Below, piece after piece: positions 37,013 through 45,705 of a stretch of 64,000 bases of DNA (positions within the stretch are counted from its first letter, which is position 1; every line of letters begins with the position of its first letter). The stretch comes from Mucilaginibacter gossypii (GTDB lineage: Bacteria; Bacteroidota; Bacteroidia; Sphingobacteriales; Sphingobacteriaceae): the NCBI RefSeq assembly GCF_900100945.1, contig NZ_FNCG01000011.1, positions 62,001 through 126,000 on the forward strand. The letters run 5' to 3'. The position numbers and the translations under genes were made by a program. Below the pieces are notes generated by a model that was not told where the DNA came from, made no database searches, and was given only the letters and a program-made list of their open reading frames with translations.

Positions 37013-38170
37013 TTACTTTTCTAAAGCCTGTTTAATATCCGCTATCAAATATTGAGGATCTTCCAAACCAATATACATCCGGATTAATTGATGATGGTCG
37101 TTATCCGCCGAATATTCATCCTCGCTAAAAGAGGCAATGGCCGGCACAACAAGACTTTCATGGCCTCCCCACGACACTGCAAGTAAAATATGTTTCAGGC
37201 TGTTGCAAAACCTTTCAATTTTACTAAATGAACTGTGTTTTAATATGAGGCTAAATAAACCTCCGCAGCCCTGCATTTGTTGGCTAACTAAATCGGCCTG
37301 ATTGAATTTGGGACTAAAAGGCCAGATCACATCCTGTACAGCCGGATGAGAGGCAAGCCATTCTGTAATGATCCTGGTACTTTCAAAACTGCGTTGCAGC
37401 CGCAGGGGGAGCGTTCTTAATCCCCGCAAAAGCAGCCATGCCGAGTGGGGCGACAGCGCCGGGCCGGTATTCATGAACTCGTGATCAAAGATTTTTTTAA
37501 GCACAGCTTTGCTGCCGGTAAGCACACCTGCCACAACATCCGAATGGCCGCCAATATATTTGGTAGCTGATTGCGCCACAAGGTCAACCCCCATAGATAT
37601 TGGTTGCTGGTAAAGGGGGCTGCAATAGCTGTTATCAATCATGGTTATGATACCTCTTGATTTCGCAAAATCGGTCACTTTCCTGATGTCCTGCAGCTCA
37701 TAGCAAAATGTGTTAGGGCTTTCGAGGTAAATTAGGCGTGTTTGCGGAGTTGCGGCTTGTCCAAAATTTTCAAAAACTGTTCCGTCAATAAATGTGGTTG
37801 TAATGCCAAATTTGGGTAAAAAGTCTTTAAATAATTTAATTGTCCAACTGTACAGGTTATCCACGGCTATAATATGATCACCTGATTTTAACAGCGATAA
37901 AATTGGGACACTTATAGCACTGATACCGCTGCTGAACAGCAGGGCGTCTTCCGCGCCATCTAACGCGGCAAGTTTTTTCCTGAGTATAGTGAGTGTGGGG
38001 TTTTGCCCTCTTGAGTACAGGCTGCTTTCAAATTCATCATTCATTGCCCCCCTAAGTGCCTCAACGTCTTTAAAAGAGAAGTTGCTTGATTGCATAATCG
38101 GCGGCGAAATGGCGTTAAAGTAGTTCTCTCTTTCCTCCCCAAGCTCATTTAAAATAAATGACAAATCCAT
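37013..38170 (-). CDS. PLP-dependent trans-sulfuration family enzyme (cystathionine/methionine gamma-lyase-like)
   Basis: This 385-residue protein is of the Cys/Met-metabolism PLP family: ALLFSSGISAISVPILSLL binds the cofactor phosphate, YLESPNTFCYE and MIDNSYCSPLYQQP follow, and the Schiff-base lysine lies in SATKYIGGHSDVVAG. Such enzymes cleave or form C-S bonds in cystathionine, homocysteine or methionine; which one applies here is not clear from sequence alone. The upstream APC permease gene on the same strand is 2 nt away, so uptake and catabolism of a sulfur amino acid is a sensible reading. Confidence 0.85.
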   Translation of the reverse strand: MDLSFILNELGEERENYFNAISPPIMQSSNFSFKDVEALRGAMNDEFESSLYSRGQNPTLTILRKKLAALDGAEDALLFSSGISAISVPILSLLKSGDHIIAVDNLYSWTIKLFKDFLPKFGITTTFIDGTVFENFGQAATPQTRLIYLESPNTFCYELQDIRKVTDFAKSRGIITMIDNSYCSPLYQQPISMGVDLVAQSATKYIGGHSDVVAGVLTGSKAVLKKIFDHEFMNTGPALSPHSAWLLLRGLRTLPLRLQRSFESTRIITEWLASHPAVQDVIWPFSPKFNQADLVSQQMQGCGGLFSLILKHSSFSKIERFCNSLKHILLAVSWGGHESLVVPAIASFSEDEYSADNDHHQLIRMYIGLEDPQYLIADIKQALEK

Positions 38171-38172
38171 AA

Positions 38173-39501
38173 TTAAAGTATAGTGTTAGGTTTTTGGCTT
38201 CGTTTTGTGATATAGTAAATAATAAGGCCGGCAATAAAAGCACAGATGCATATTAAAGCAGCCTGCGGATTTTCAATAAAAATGCTGATAGTAACAAACC
38301 AATAAGTGGTAATAAATATGACAGGTATAACAGGGTACCACTTCATGATATAGATGCCGGTATTATTGAGCTGTTTGGTTTTACGCCGCAAAATGAAGAT
38401 GGTTATAGCTGCAGTTGAAAGGCCAATGGTATCAAAAAACATTACATAATTTAATATGGTTTGAAACGAATTGGCAAAAAACAGGATAATGAGCACCGCA
38501 CCAACAAAAAAGCTCAATCCAAACTCCTGTACCTGGGTTTGGCTGTTTACACGTTTAAAGCGGGCAGGTAATATACCATCTTCGGCCATGGCATAATAAA
38601 CACGCGGATTGGCCATAATATTAACGTTAACGAAAGCCAGTACCGAAACAAACATAAGCAGCGATACTATTTTATAGCCGGCTGCACCAAATAAAACCCC
38701 TGCAAGTGTTGCCGCAAGCGTTGTTTTATGCTGAAGGCCGCTAATGCCTAAAACTGAGTAATATGCAAAGTTGATAAGCATGTATAATGATATCACTGTA
38801 GCTATTCCAAAAAATATAGCCTTGGGGATATTGATCTTCGGGTTTATAATATCGCCTCCAAAATTTATAGTTTGCTGGTAACCGCCATAGGTAAAAAATA
38901 CAGCTACCAAACTTATTCCGAACGCGCTTATATTGTTATTATTATGATATGCGATAACTTCTTTGGTAGTATTGATGTTACCTTTAAATACTGCCGCACA
39001 CAAAATCAGGATCATGCCTATTTTAAAAAGGGTAAGCACATTTTGTGTGCGTGCACTCATTTTAATGCCCAGGTAGTTTATAATATATAAAACAACTACG
39101 GAAGTTATAGTCATGATTTTGATGCCCGCATCGTTTTGCAGGCTTTGTGGCATAATAATGGGGTTAATGTATTCCGCCCCTATAAGCGCTACGGCAGCAA
39201 CGGAGGCCGCGTTGCTTATTACCAGCACCCAATTGATCATAAAGGCAAAAGCCGGGTGAAAGCAGTACGAAAAAACCTTGTAAAAGCCACCGGTGGTGGG
39301 GTAGCGGGCGCCAATTTCGGCAAAGGTGAGCGCCCCACACAGGCTTACTGCTCCCCCAAGCAGCCAGGCTCCGAAATACAAAAGAGGTGTGCTTGAGTTT
39401 TTTGCTACTTCTGCCGGTGCTGCAAAAATGCCCATGCCTATTACCAGGCTCACAACAATCATTGAAAGATCAAAGCGGTTGAGTTTCGGGGTTATACTCA
39501 T
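38173..39501 (-). CDS. APC-family amino acid permease
   Basis: The 442-residue protein has about twelve hydrophobic segments. Its first helix carries the APC substrate motif VSLVIGMGIFAAPAEVA (GxGIF), and a later ARYPTTGGFYKVF segment with the conserved G-G is typical. It moves an amino acid across the inner membrane, normally with a proton or by exchange. It is co-directional with the PLP enzyme downstream (2-nt gap). A promoter probably lies in the 400-nt gap shared with the divergent LacI gene. Confidence 0.88.
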   Translation of the reverse strand: MSITPKLNRFDLSMIVVSLVIGMGIFAAPAEVAKNSSTPLLYFGAWLLGGAVSLCGALTFAEIGARYPTTGGFYKVFSYCFHPAFAFMINWVLVISNAASVAAVALIGAEYINPIIMPQSLQNDAGIKIMTITSVVVLYIINYLGIKMSARTQNVLTLFKIGMILILCAAVFKGNINTTKEVIAYHNNNNISAFGISLVAVFFTYGGYQQTINFGGDIINPKINIPKAIFFGIATVISLYMLINFAYYSVLGISGLQHKTTLAATLAGVLFGAAGYKIVSLLMFVSVLAFVNVNIMANPRVYYAMAEDGILPARFKRVNSQTQVQEFGLSFFVGAVLIILFFANSFQTILNYVMFFDTIGLSTAAITIFILRRKTKQLNNTGIYIMKWYPVIPVIFITTYWFVTISIFIENPQAALICICAFIAGLIIYYITKRSQKPNTIL

Positions 39502-39903
39502 GAAGTTTTAAAATACCAATTAATCAGGGAAAACACAAAATCTAAATTTAGCATTAATTTGTTAGCAATTGATACGATGAAAGCTTTTATACACAGGTCT
39601 TCTATTTTAATTTTTTAATGATCTTAATGAAAGTTTATAACTGTATTGCAATAAATTGTTGTTGAAAAGGTCGAAAATGGAAGCCATACGCTATATTTAC
39701 CAGGCCGGTTTTAAATGTTTATATTATAAGGTTAAAATATTGGCAATTAGCAAAATTAACTTGCCGGGTTTGATTGAAAAAAAGCAAAAAGTTGAATTTT
39801 GACAGAGATACCTGTTTGACGAATTGCCGGTTTAACATAAAAATTGATAAGACTTTAAGATGTCGGGCATACTAAACCTTAAACCTGAATTTAAAAAACG
39901 ATG
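39502..39903. promoter_or_regulatory. Divergent promoter region between permease and lacI-type regulator
   Basis: This 400-nt AT-rich gap separates two divergent genes. On the minus strand TTG-N21-TAGATTTTG (near 39540-39575) roughly fits the Bacteroidota promoter pattern for the permease. For the LacI side I see only A/T-rich sequence and a long A tract before the start. No copy of the AAAACGTTTT operator is found here, so the LacI gene may not control itself from this side. Confidence 0.35.
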
Positions 39904-40932
39904 ATGAAAAAAAAAATATCCATTAAGGATATAGCCAAACTTACCGATACATCAATAACTACTGTTTCATTTGTTTTAAATGGCAAGGGCCGTATTAGCA
40001 AAGAGATCAGTAAGAAGATATTGGATGTGGCCCAAAAAAATGGTTATGAACCTAATCGTATGGCGGTTGGTTTGCGTACGGGTGTTTCAAAAGTTATCGG
40101 ACTGATAGTGGAGAGCATTGGCGGGCCGTTTTTTGGAGAGATGGCAAAGGTAATTGAAGAGGAGGCTGAAAAAGACGGCTATCGTATTATTTATTGCAGC
40201 ACCAATAATAACCTGCAAAAAGGCAAGGACATGATCAGGATGCTGAGCCAGCAACTGGTTGATGGTTATATTATTACCCCGATGAAAGGGCTGGAAAAAG
40301 ATATCCAGAACCTGGTTGATAATGAAAAGCCTGTAGTGCTCATTGACGGATATTTCCCCGGGACAAGCATCCCTCACGTGCTGGTTGATAATTATGCAAG
40401 CGCTTATAACGCGGTTGATTGTTTTGTACGATCGGGATATAAAAATATCGGGATGGTAACTGCCGACCTCGGGCTGATCCAGCTAAACGACCGGAGCCTG
40501 GGCTATAAAGCTGCTTTAAAAGATAATAACCTGAAAGATAGCAGTAAGATGTTTTTAAAGGTTCCCTTTGATATGGACAAGAATGAAGGGGTTGAGGCTG
40601 TTAAAGCATTTATTGTAAAGCAAAAACAAATGGATGCTGTTTTCTTTACCACCAATTATTTGGGTACCATGGGTTTGCAGGCCATCAAAGATCTTAAGCT
40701 TAGTATCCCGGATGATTTGGCCGTGATAAGTTTTGATGATAATGAAGTGTTTAGTCTATACCCGCCGGGTATTACTACCATACAACAACCTACTTACGAC
40801 ATTGCAAAATCGGCAATTGATATTTTAATGGCGCAAATCAACACACACAAACTTGATGCTTCAAAAATTGATCTGAAGATCCCGTCGAAACTGATTGAGC
40901 GGGGATCAACCCTGTCGAAGGCTACAGCGTGA
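39904..40932 (+). CDS. LacI-family transcriptional regulator
   Basis: The 342-residue protein (start at the second of two adjacent ATGs) has the classic LacI helix-turn-helix and hinge: SIKDIAKLTDTSITTVSFVL, then NGKGRISKEISKKILDVA and NGYEPN. A periplasmic-binding-protein-like sensor domain follows (VIGLIVESIGGPFFGEM, AVISFDDNEVFSLYPPGITT). LacI hinge helices contact a central CG in an A/T palindrome. Two such sites (AAAACGTTTT) follow the gene and precede the BSP and GH92 genes, so it probably controls that mannan-type regulon in response to a sugar. Confidence 0.92.
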   Translation: MKKKISIKDIAKLTDTSITTVSFVLNGKGRISKEISKKILDVAQKNGYEPNRMAVGLRTGVSKVIGLIVESIGGPFFGEMAKVIEEEAEKDGYRIIYCSTNNNLQKGKDMIRMLSQQLVDGYIITPMKGLEKDIQNLVDNEKPVVLIDGYFPGTSIPHVLVDNYASAYNAVDCFVRSGYKNIGMVTADLGLIQLNDRSLGYKAALKDNNLKDSSKMFLKVPFDMDKNEGVEAVKAFIVKQKQMDAVFFTTNYLGTMGLQAIKDLKLSIPDDLAVISFDDNEVFSLYPPGITTIQQPTYDIAKSAIDILMAQINTHKLDASKIDLKIPSKLIERGSTLSKATA

Positions 40933-40973
40933 CAATAGTTTAGTATTGGGTCCACTAATTTCCTTAGAAATCA

Positions 40974-41004
40974 TTTGGTAAAACGTTTTATTTAATTAGC
41001 TTTG
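40974..41004 (+). promoter_or_regulatory. Promoter with LacI-type operator
   Basis: TTTG at 40974-40977 and TAGCTTTG at 40997-41004 are 19 nt apart, an exact match to the Bacteroidota -33/-7 promoter. The 12-bp palindrome TAAAACGTTTTA (40979-40990) lies between the two boxes, where a bound LacI protein would block polymerase. Transcription would start near 41010 and run into a terminator at 41119 without meeting a sizeable reading frame. Confidence 0.7.
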
Positions 41005-41009
41005 AACAT

Positions 41010-41151
41010 TGATGCTGCTCACCTGGTTAGTTAGAACCGGTTGAGGTAGTTGGGGGGCTAACTCCACCATAGTTCAACTGCTTCATAGTTCTTTTTCGAT
41101 AATATTGTTTAATTAATAAAACGCCTGTTGTTTGAAGAGCAACAGGCGTTT
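41010..41151 (+). ncRNA. Candidate small RNA under LacI-type control
   Basis: The segment starts downstream of a good promoter with an embedded operator and ends at a strong hairpin (41119-41151), giving a transcript of about 140 nt. It contains no open frame longer than about ten codons. It can fold locally, for example GGTT-AGTTAG-AACC near 41028-41041. I do not know a matching RNA family. It could also be a leader of a longer transcript that reads through into the BSP gene. Confidence 0.4.
41119..41151 (+). terminator. Rho-independent-type terminator
   Basis: AAACGCCTGTTG pairs perfectly with CAACAGGCGTTT (12 bp) around a 9-nt loop, and GTTTTT follows. It could end transcripts of the LacI gene or of the candidate small RNA. 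Confidence 0.75.
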
Positions 41152-41210
41152 GTTTTTGAATAAATTGAAAGGGAACTATTAATAATATTACAGAGTAATA
41201 TGTTTTAATG

Positions 41211-41233
41211 ATAAAACGTTTTATCTATATTTG
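41211..41233 (+). promoter_or_regulatory. LacI-type operator and -7 box of the BSP gene
   Basis: The 14-bp perfect palindrome ATAAAACGTTTTAT (41211-41224) is directly followed by TATATTTG (41226-41233), a perfect TAnnTTTG box. The arrangement copies the site at 40974-41004. It lies 42 bp before the BSP start codon, so the neighbouring LacI protein probably represses or tunes this gene. Confidence 0.7.
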
Positions 41234-41274
41234 GATGGTTTAATTATTATCAATCGTAAAAACCAAAACTATTC

Positions 41275-41946
41275 ATGAAAAAAATATTTATTTTCTCACT
41301 ATTCTTAATTTCGGGCTTGTTCATGGGTTTGAATGCCAATGCGCAGGAAGTTTTTAAACAAAAAGGCTACCAGGTAACTTTTATCAGTAAGGATGCTGCA
41401 TTTAGCACAGATTTGAAAGACAGGCTGATCAAAACCTTTTTTGAAGTGTATCCAAAACTTTCGAAGGAGTACAACAAAAAAACATCTAAAAAAGTAACGT
41501 TTGTTATCGACACTGCTTATGACGGCGTAGCTGCTACCGGAAATGATACCGTAGTATTCAGCGCGAAATACATGACCAAACATCCCGGCGATATTGACGT
41601 GGTTACTCACGAAGTAATGCACATTGTACAGGCTTATGGCAACAGCGATGGCCCCGGATGGTTAACCGAAGGGATTGCTGATTATGCCAGGTTTAAATTT
41701 GGAGTAGACAACGCCGGGGCCAAATGGGCATTGCCAGCATTTAAATCAACCCAAAACTATGATAATGCATATCGCGTAACTGCACGCTTTTTGGTATGGG
41801 CAGAAAAAAACGCAAAGCCCGATCTGGTAAAAATACTTGATAAGCAACTGCGTGAGCATACTTTCACCAACGAGAGTTGGAAAAATCTAACAGGAAAAAC
41901 AGTGGATGAATTGTGGGCCGCTTATGCTTTAAATCCCGCGGTTTAA
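41275..41946 (+). CDS. Secreted basic-secretory-protein (BSP) family metallopeptidase-like protein
   Basis: The 223-residue protein has a clear signal peptide (MKKIFIFSLFLISGLFMGLNANA). The core carries THEVMHIVQAYG (HExxH near residues 112-116) and GPGWLTEGIADYARFKFG, the two motifs of the BSP family, whose His/His/Glu-Asp residues are zinc ligands in a peptidase-like fold. It is therefore an exported, probably zinc-dependent hydrolase. It lies downstream of a LacI-type operator and ahead of the GH92 gene. Confidence 0.85.
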   Translation: MKKIFIFSLFLISGLFMGLNANAQEVFKQKGYQVTFISKDAAFSTDLKDRLIKTFFEVYPKLSKEYNKKTSKKVTFVIDTAYDGVAATGNDTVVFSAKYMTKHPGDIDVVTHEVMHIVQAYGNSDGPGWLTEGIADYARFKFGVDNAGAKWALPAFKSTQNYDNAYRVTARFLVWAEKNAKPDLVKILDKQLREHTFTNESWKNLTGKTVDELWAAYALNPAV

Positions 41947-42062
41947 ACCGTTTTTACAGGTATCTGTAACAAATACCACGTACTCCCATATTTAGCGGGC
42001 TGCTTTACATAAATTAGTTGCTTTGTTAAAAAAAGATTACAAGGCCAGCGGTCACGACGCAG

Positions 42063-42087
42063 AGTTTCCTCGTATATGAGAGGAAAC
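42063..42087 (+). promoter_or_regulatory. Hairpin in the GH92 leader
   Basis: GTTTCCTC pairs with GAGGAAAC around an 8-nt loop, 24 nt before the GH92 start codon. The right arm contains GAGGAA, a possible ribosome site, so folding could affect translation of the mannosidase gene. This is inference only. Confidence 0.35.
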
Positions 42088-42110
42088 AATGAATATACTT
42101 AAAGATTACA

Positions 42111-44399
42111 ATGAGAAGATTACTTACAGCATTATTAATAGGTACGGCCGTTTATAGCCAGGCTCAAACCAAAACAGAAAAGCTGGTTGATTATGTTAAC
42201 CCTATTATAGGCACACAACGTATGGGGCATACCTATCCGGGAGCAACGGTACCTTTTGGTATGGTGCAACTAAGCCCCGAAACAGACACTGCCAGCTATG
42301 AAAAGGACGGTCATTACAATCCGGATGTATACAAATATTGTGCAGGATATCAGTATGACGATAAAACGATAGTAGGCTTTAGTCATACCCACTTCAGCGG
42401 TACCGGTCACTCAGATTTGGGCGACTTTTTAATTATGCCAACCGTTGGGGCTTTAAAACTCAATCCAGGTGTGGCCGATAAACCAGGCAGCGGCTACCGT
42501 TCGGCATTTTCGCATCAGAATGAGGTTAGCGGTGCCAATTATTACAAGGTGAAATTGGATGATAATAACATCACAGCCGAGCTAACCACCACTGCAAGGG
42601 TTGGTTTTCATCAGTACACCTTCCCTAAGTCGGATCAGTCGCACATTATACTCGACCTCATGGCGGGGATCTATAACTATCCCGATAAAAACGTGTGGAC
42701 TTACCTTAAAGTAGTTAACGATTCAACAGTTGTAGGCTACCGCCAAACCAATGGCTGGGCCCGCACACGTACTTTATATTTCGCGATGGCATTTTCAAAA
42801 CCATTTTATCAGCATGGGTATAAAAAATATGACAAGCGTGAGGTGTACGGTGGTTTCTGGGGTAAATTCAATCAAACCAAAAACTTCCCTGAAATTGCAG
42901 GCAGACAGATCCGCAGCTACTTTGACTTTAAAACAGAAGAAGGGGAGAAGATCAAAATTAAGTTTGCCATATCTCCTGTAAGTATGGACGGCGCGCTGAA
43001 TAACATGCGCACCGAAGCACCGGGCTGGGACTTTGATAAGGTGAAAAGCGATGGTCAGCAACTTTGGGAACAGGAACTGCATAAAATTGAGATAGCCGGA
43101 AGTAAAGAAACCAAACTGAACTTCTATACTTCTATGTACCATACCATGATCAACCCAACTTTGTATATGGATGCTGACGGACAGTATAAGGGGCTTGATC
43201 AAAATGTACACAAGGCAGATGGTTTTACTAACTATACTACATTTTCGCTTTGGGATACCTACAGGGCGCTACACCCGCTGTTTAACATTATTGAGCCGAA
43301 ACGTAACGCAGATATGATCCAATCGATGCTGGCTCATTTTGATCAAAGCCCGGAGCATATGCTGCCGGTTTGGTCAAATTCCGGTAACGAAAACTGGTGT
43401 ATGAGTGGTTACCACAGTGTTACCGTAATTGCCGATGCTGTAATAAAAGGTAATGTGAATTTTGATGCTAATAAAGCACTTGATGCCTGCGTTGCCACAG
43501 CCCGTCACCGCGATTATGAAGGCATTGGCGAGTACATGGATAAAGGTTTTATCCCTGATGAAAAAAGTGGTGTATCGGTCTCTTCAACCCTGGAGTATGC
43601 TTTTGACGACTGGGCCATTGCTCAGCTCGCAAAAAAACTAAACAGAAACGATATCTACGAAGAGTTTATCAAGCGCTCAGAAAACTATAAAAACGTTTAT
43701 GACGCCTCAATAGGTTTCATGCGCCCAAAACTGGCCAATGGTTCATTCAGGACTAAGTTTGACCCGTTGAGCACCATTAACGAAGGTTTTATTGAAGGTA
43801 ACAGCTGGAACTATACTCTGTTCGCTCCGCAGGATCCCGAAAGCCTGATCAAACTGATGGGGGGCGATAAGCGCTTTGTACGTTACCTGGATTCATTGTT
43901 TACCATGAACCTGCCTGATAAATATTTTGCCGAAACAGAAGATATTACCCGCGACGGCATTATCGGTAACTACGTGCACGGCAACGAGCCGTCGCACCAC
44001 GTAGCCTACCTGTACAATTGGACAGATAAACCATGGAAAACGCAGGAACGCGTACGCATGATTTTACCAATGATGTACAAACCAACTCCTGATGGTTTAG
44101 GTGGCAACGACGATACCGGCCAGATGAGTGCATGGTACATATTTACTTCGCTTGGTTTTTACCCGGTAGCGCCGGGTTCAGATCAATATTCAACCGGCAG
44201 TCCGGCTGTTGATCATGCGGTTATTAATTTGGATAACGGTAAAAAGTTTACTATCAACGTGAAAAATCAAAGCGCCAGAAATGTTTATGTGCAAAAGATG
44301 GTACTTAATGGCAAACCGCTTGATAAGTTGTTCATCAGCCATGATGAGATCATGAATGGCGGTGAGATAACTTTTTATATGAGCTCGAAGCATAAATAG
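42111..44399 (+). CDS. GH92 family alpha-mannosidase
   Basis: The 762-residue protein has a signal peptide and then the GH92 hallmarks: VDYVNPIIGTQRMGHTYPGA, THFSGTGHSDLGDF, the catalytic region YVHGNEPSHHVAYLYNW, and GGNDDTGQMSAWYIFTSLGF. GH92 enzymes are calcium-dependent exo-acting alpha-mannosidases that trim 1,2-, 1,3- or 1,4-linked mannose from N-glycans or yeast mannan; the linkage here is not resolved. The GH76 gene at 53-54 kb could open the mannan backbone for it. Confidence 0.93.
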   Translation: MRRLLTALLIGTAVYSQAQTKTEKLVDYVNPIIGTQRMGHTYPGATVPFGMVQLSPETDTASYEKDGHYNPDVYKYCAGYQYDDKTIVGFSHTHFSGTGHSDLGDFLIMPTVGALKLNPGVADKPGSGYRSAFSHQNEVSGANYYKVKLDDNNITAELTTTARVGFHQYTFPKSDQSHIILDLMAGIYNYPDKNVWTYLKVVNDSTVVGYRQTNGWARTRTLYFAMAFSKPFYQHGYKKYDKREVYGGFWGKFNQTKNFPEIAGRQIRSYFDFKTEEGEKIKIKFAISPVSMDGALNNMRTEAPGWDFDKVKSDGQQLWEQELHKIEIAGSKETKLNFYTSMYHTMINPTLYMDADGQYKGLDQNVHKADGFTNYTTFSLWDTYRALHPLFNIIEPKRNADMIQSMLAHFDQSPEHMLPVWSNSGNENWCMSGYHSVTVIADAVIKGNVNFDANKALDACVATARHRDYEGIGEYMDKGFIPDEKSGVSVSSTLEYAFDDWAIAQLAKKLNRNDIYEEFIKRSENYKNVYDASIGFMRPKLANGSFRTKFDPLSTINEGFIEGNSWNYTLFAPQDPESLIKLMGGDKRFVRYLDSLFTMNLPDKYFAETEDITRDGIIGNYVHGNEPSHHVAYLYNWTDKPWKTQERVRMILPMMYKPTPDGLGGNDDTGQMSAWYIFTSLGFYPVAPGSDQYSTGSPAVDHAVINLDNGKKFTINVKNQSARNVYVQKMVLNGKPLDKLFISHDEIMNGGEITFYMSSKHK

Positions 44400-44445
44400 A
44401 GATTGGTTTTGATTTCGGATTTCGGGTTTTCGATTTCGGAGTTAA

Positions 44446-44476
44446 AAAAGGGCTTTCCGTATTGGAAGGCCCTTTT
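44446..44476 (+). terminator. Terminator after the GH92 gene
   Basis: AAAAGGGC-TTTCC pairs with GGAAGGCCCTTTT around a GTATT loop and is followed by GTGTTTG. It is 47 nt after the GH92 stop. The frame running over it (44403-44678) is therefore not considered a gene. Confidence 0.75.
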
Positions 44477-44628
44477 GTGTTTGACTTTATTGGAGGATAG
44501 CTCACGATTGCAACATGTCAAGGAAACGTTATTGCTGGGCACGAAGCAATGCCAAACTCCACAAAGCGGCTTTGCAAACCGGATTGTTTCGTGTTTTAAA
44601 CAGCTTTTAAGTATAATATGGCAGTGGG

Positions 44629-45705
44629 CTATAGTTGGCTGTTTTCATAAAATTCGGTTCTTATTTGCAATAAGATAACTTCAGCCTTTTGCAGGTCCGG
44701 TTTGTTGGGCAGGGCAGAGGTTCGATATAGTTCATTGATTTGCTCCATTTTTTCGTTAACCATATTCATCAGTTTATCAAATTCAAACTCGCCGTTGCGG
44801 ATTTTTAGCAGGAAATCCCTATCGGGCCGGTTTACGATTACATGGCCGTATTGTGCTATTTCTCCGGCCATATTGAGCAGGCGAAAAGTGTGCATCATGT
44901 TTTTGGCATCGTAGCTTTTGCCGTGCGATAACGTGCTTTGATAGCGCGCCTCATTTCTTTTTGCTTCCCATTCGCGGTACTCCTTATACTCTTTACAGTA
45001 TACCGAATAGCCATCTTTATTAAAGTTCATCACCGCCAGATGTTCTACTCCTTCGGGTACCGGGCTCAGTTGTACATCATCAGCGTCGGCACCAGATATT
45101 ATTCCCCTGAAGTAGCCTGCCTTCAATTGTTTTTGGTGATAAAGCAGGTATACATCCCTGAAATGGTCCAGGTTTACCAGGCCGCATTGCTGCTGCTCAA
45201 AGTTGTTTACCTGAAGCCATTCCTTTAGTGTAATACTGCCATTATCATGGATCACATAGCAAAAATCCAGTACTGTCTTACAGGTTTCGTCTATTGACTT
45301 GTTGATTTTTTTGTTTAAACCGCGGGCCTTTTTTATTTGCGAGTGCGCATATCCGGCAAAGGTATCCAGGCAAAGTTTCGACAAGAAATCTTCCGGTTTT
45401 ATTAAATCCATCAACGGGTGGCGGTACAATACAAATTGGCTGGGCGTGCTTAACAACTCCAGTATGTTGGGGTTGTTTTTGGTAAGCAATTCCATAAAAC
45501 GACCGATCTCAAAATAAACCTCATCGTTTGTATTGTTGGCAACCTGATCGGTTTGGGTAAAGCCATAAAGCTGTTTTTGAGGCATGATGAAGATGCCCTT
45601 CCTATCCGTGTCAGATCCCTTAACGTTAAGATTATAAGCAGTGCTCCCGCTGATACAATCAAGCAGGAGCAGTTGCGGGTTTTGTTGCAGATGATCAAAA
45701 GTCAT
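44629..45705 (-). CDS. RlaP-type nucleotidyltransferase 2 (RNA repair-associated)
   Basis: The start chosen at 45705 (MTFDHLQQNP) overlaps the TGA of the upstream nucleotidyltransferase in an ATGA, which argues for translational coupling. The 358-residue product has the pol-beta nucleotidyltransferase motif ISGSTAYNLNVKGSDTDRKGIF, where GS and the D-x-D pair bind metal and NTP. Two such genes after a Ro60 gene match the RlaP family of RNA-repair loci. It may add nucleotides to damaged RNA ends, possibly those held by the Y RNAs or Ro60; that step is inferred. Confidence 0.82.
   Translation of the reverse strand: MTFDHLQQNPQLLLLDCISGSTAYNLNVKGSDTDRKGIFIMPQKQLYGFTQTDQVANNTNDEVYFEIGRFMELLTKNNPNILELLSTPSQFVLYRHPLMDLIKPEDFLSKLCLDTFAGYAHSQIKKARGLNKKINKSIDETCKTVLDFCYVIHDNGSITLKEWLQVNNFEQQQCGLVNLDHFRDVYLLYHQKQLKAGYFRGIISGADADDVQLSPVPEGVEHLAVMNFNKDGYSVYCKEYKEYREWEAKRNEARYQSTLSHGKSYDAKNMMHTFRLLNMAGEIAQYGHVIVNRPDRDFLLKIRNGEFEFDKLMNMVNEKMEQINELYRTSALPNKPDLQKAEVILLQIRTEFYENSQL

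Noticed and set aside
41998..42110. LacI operator before the GH92 gene
   Set aside because: No AAAACGTTTT-like palindrome is present in this gap; only a leader hairpin is seen.
44403..44678. 91-residue open frame after the GH92 gene
   Set aside because: It runs across a clear terminator hairpin and through repeated GATTTCGG text and a degenerate dispersed repeat; the protein has no recognisable features.
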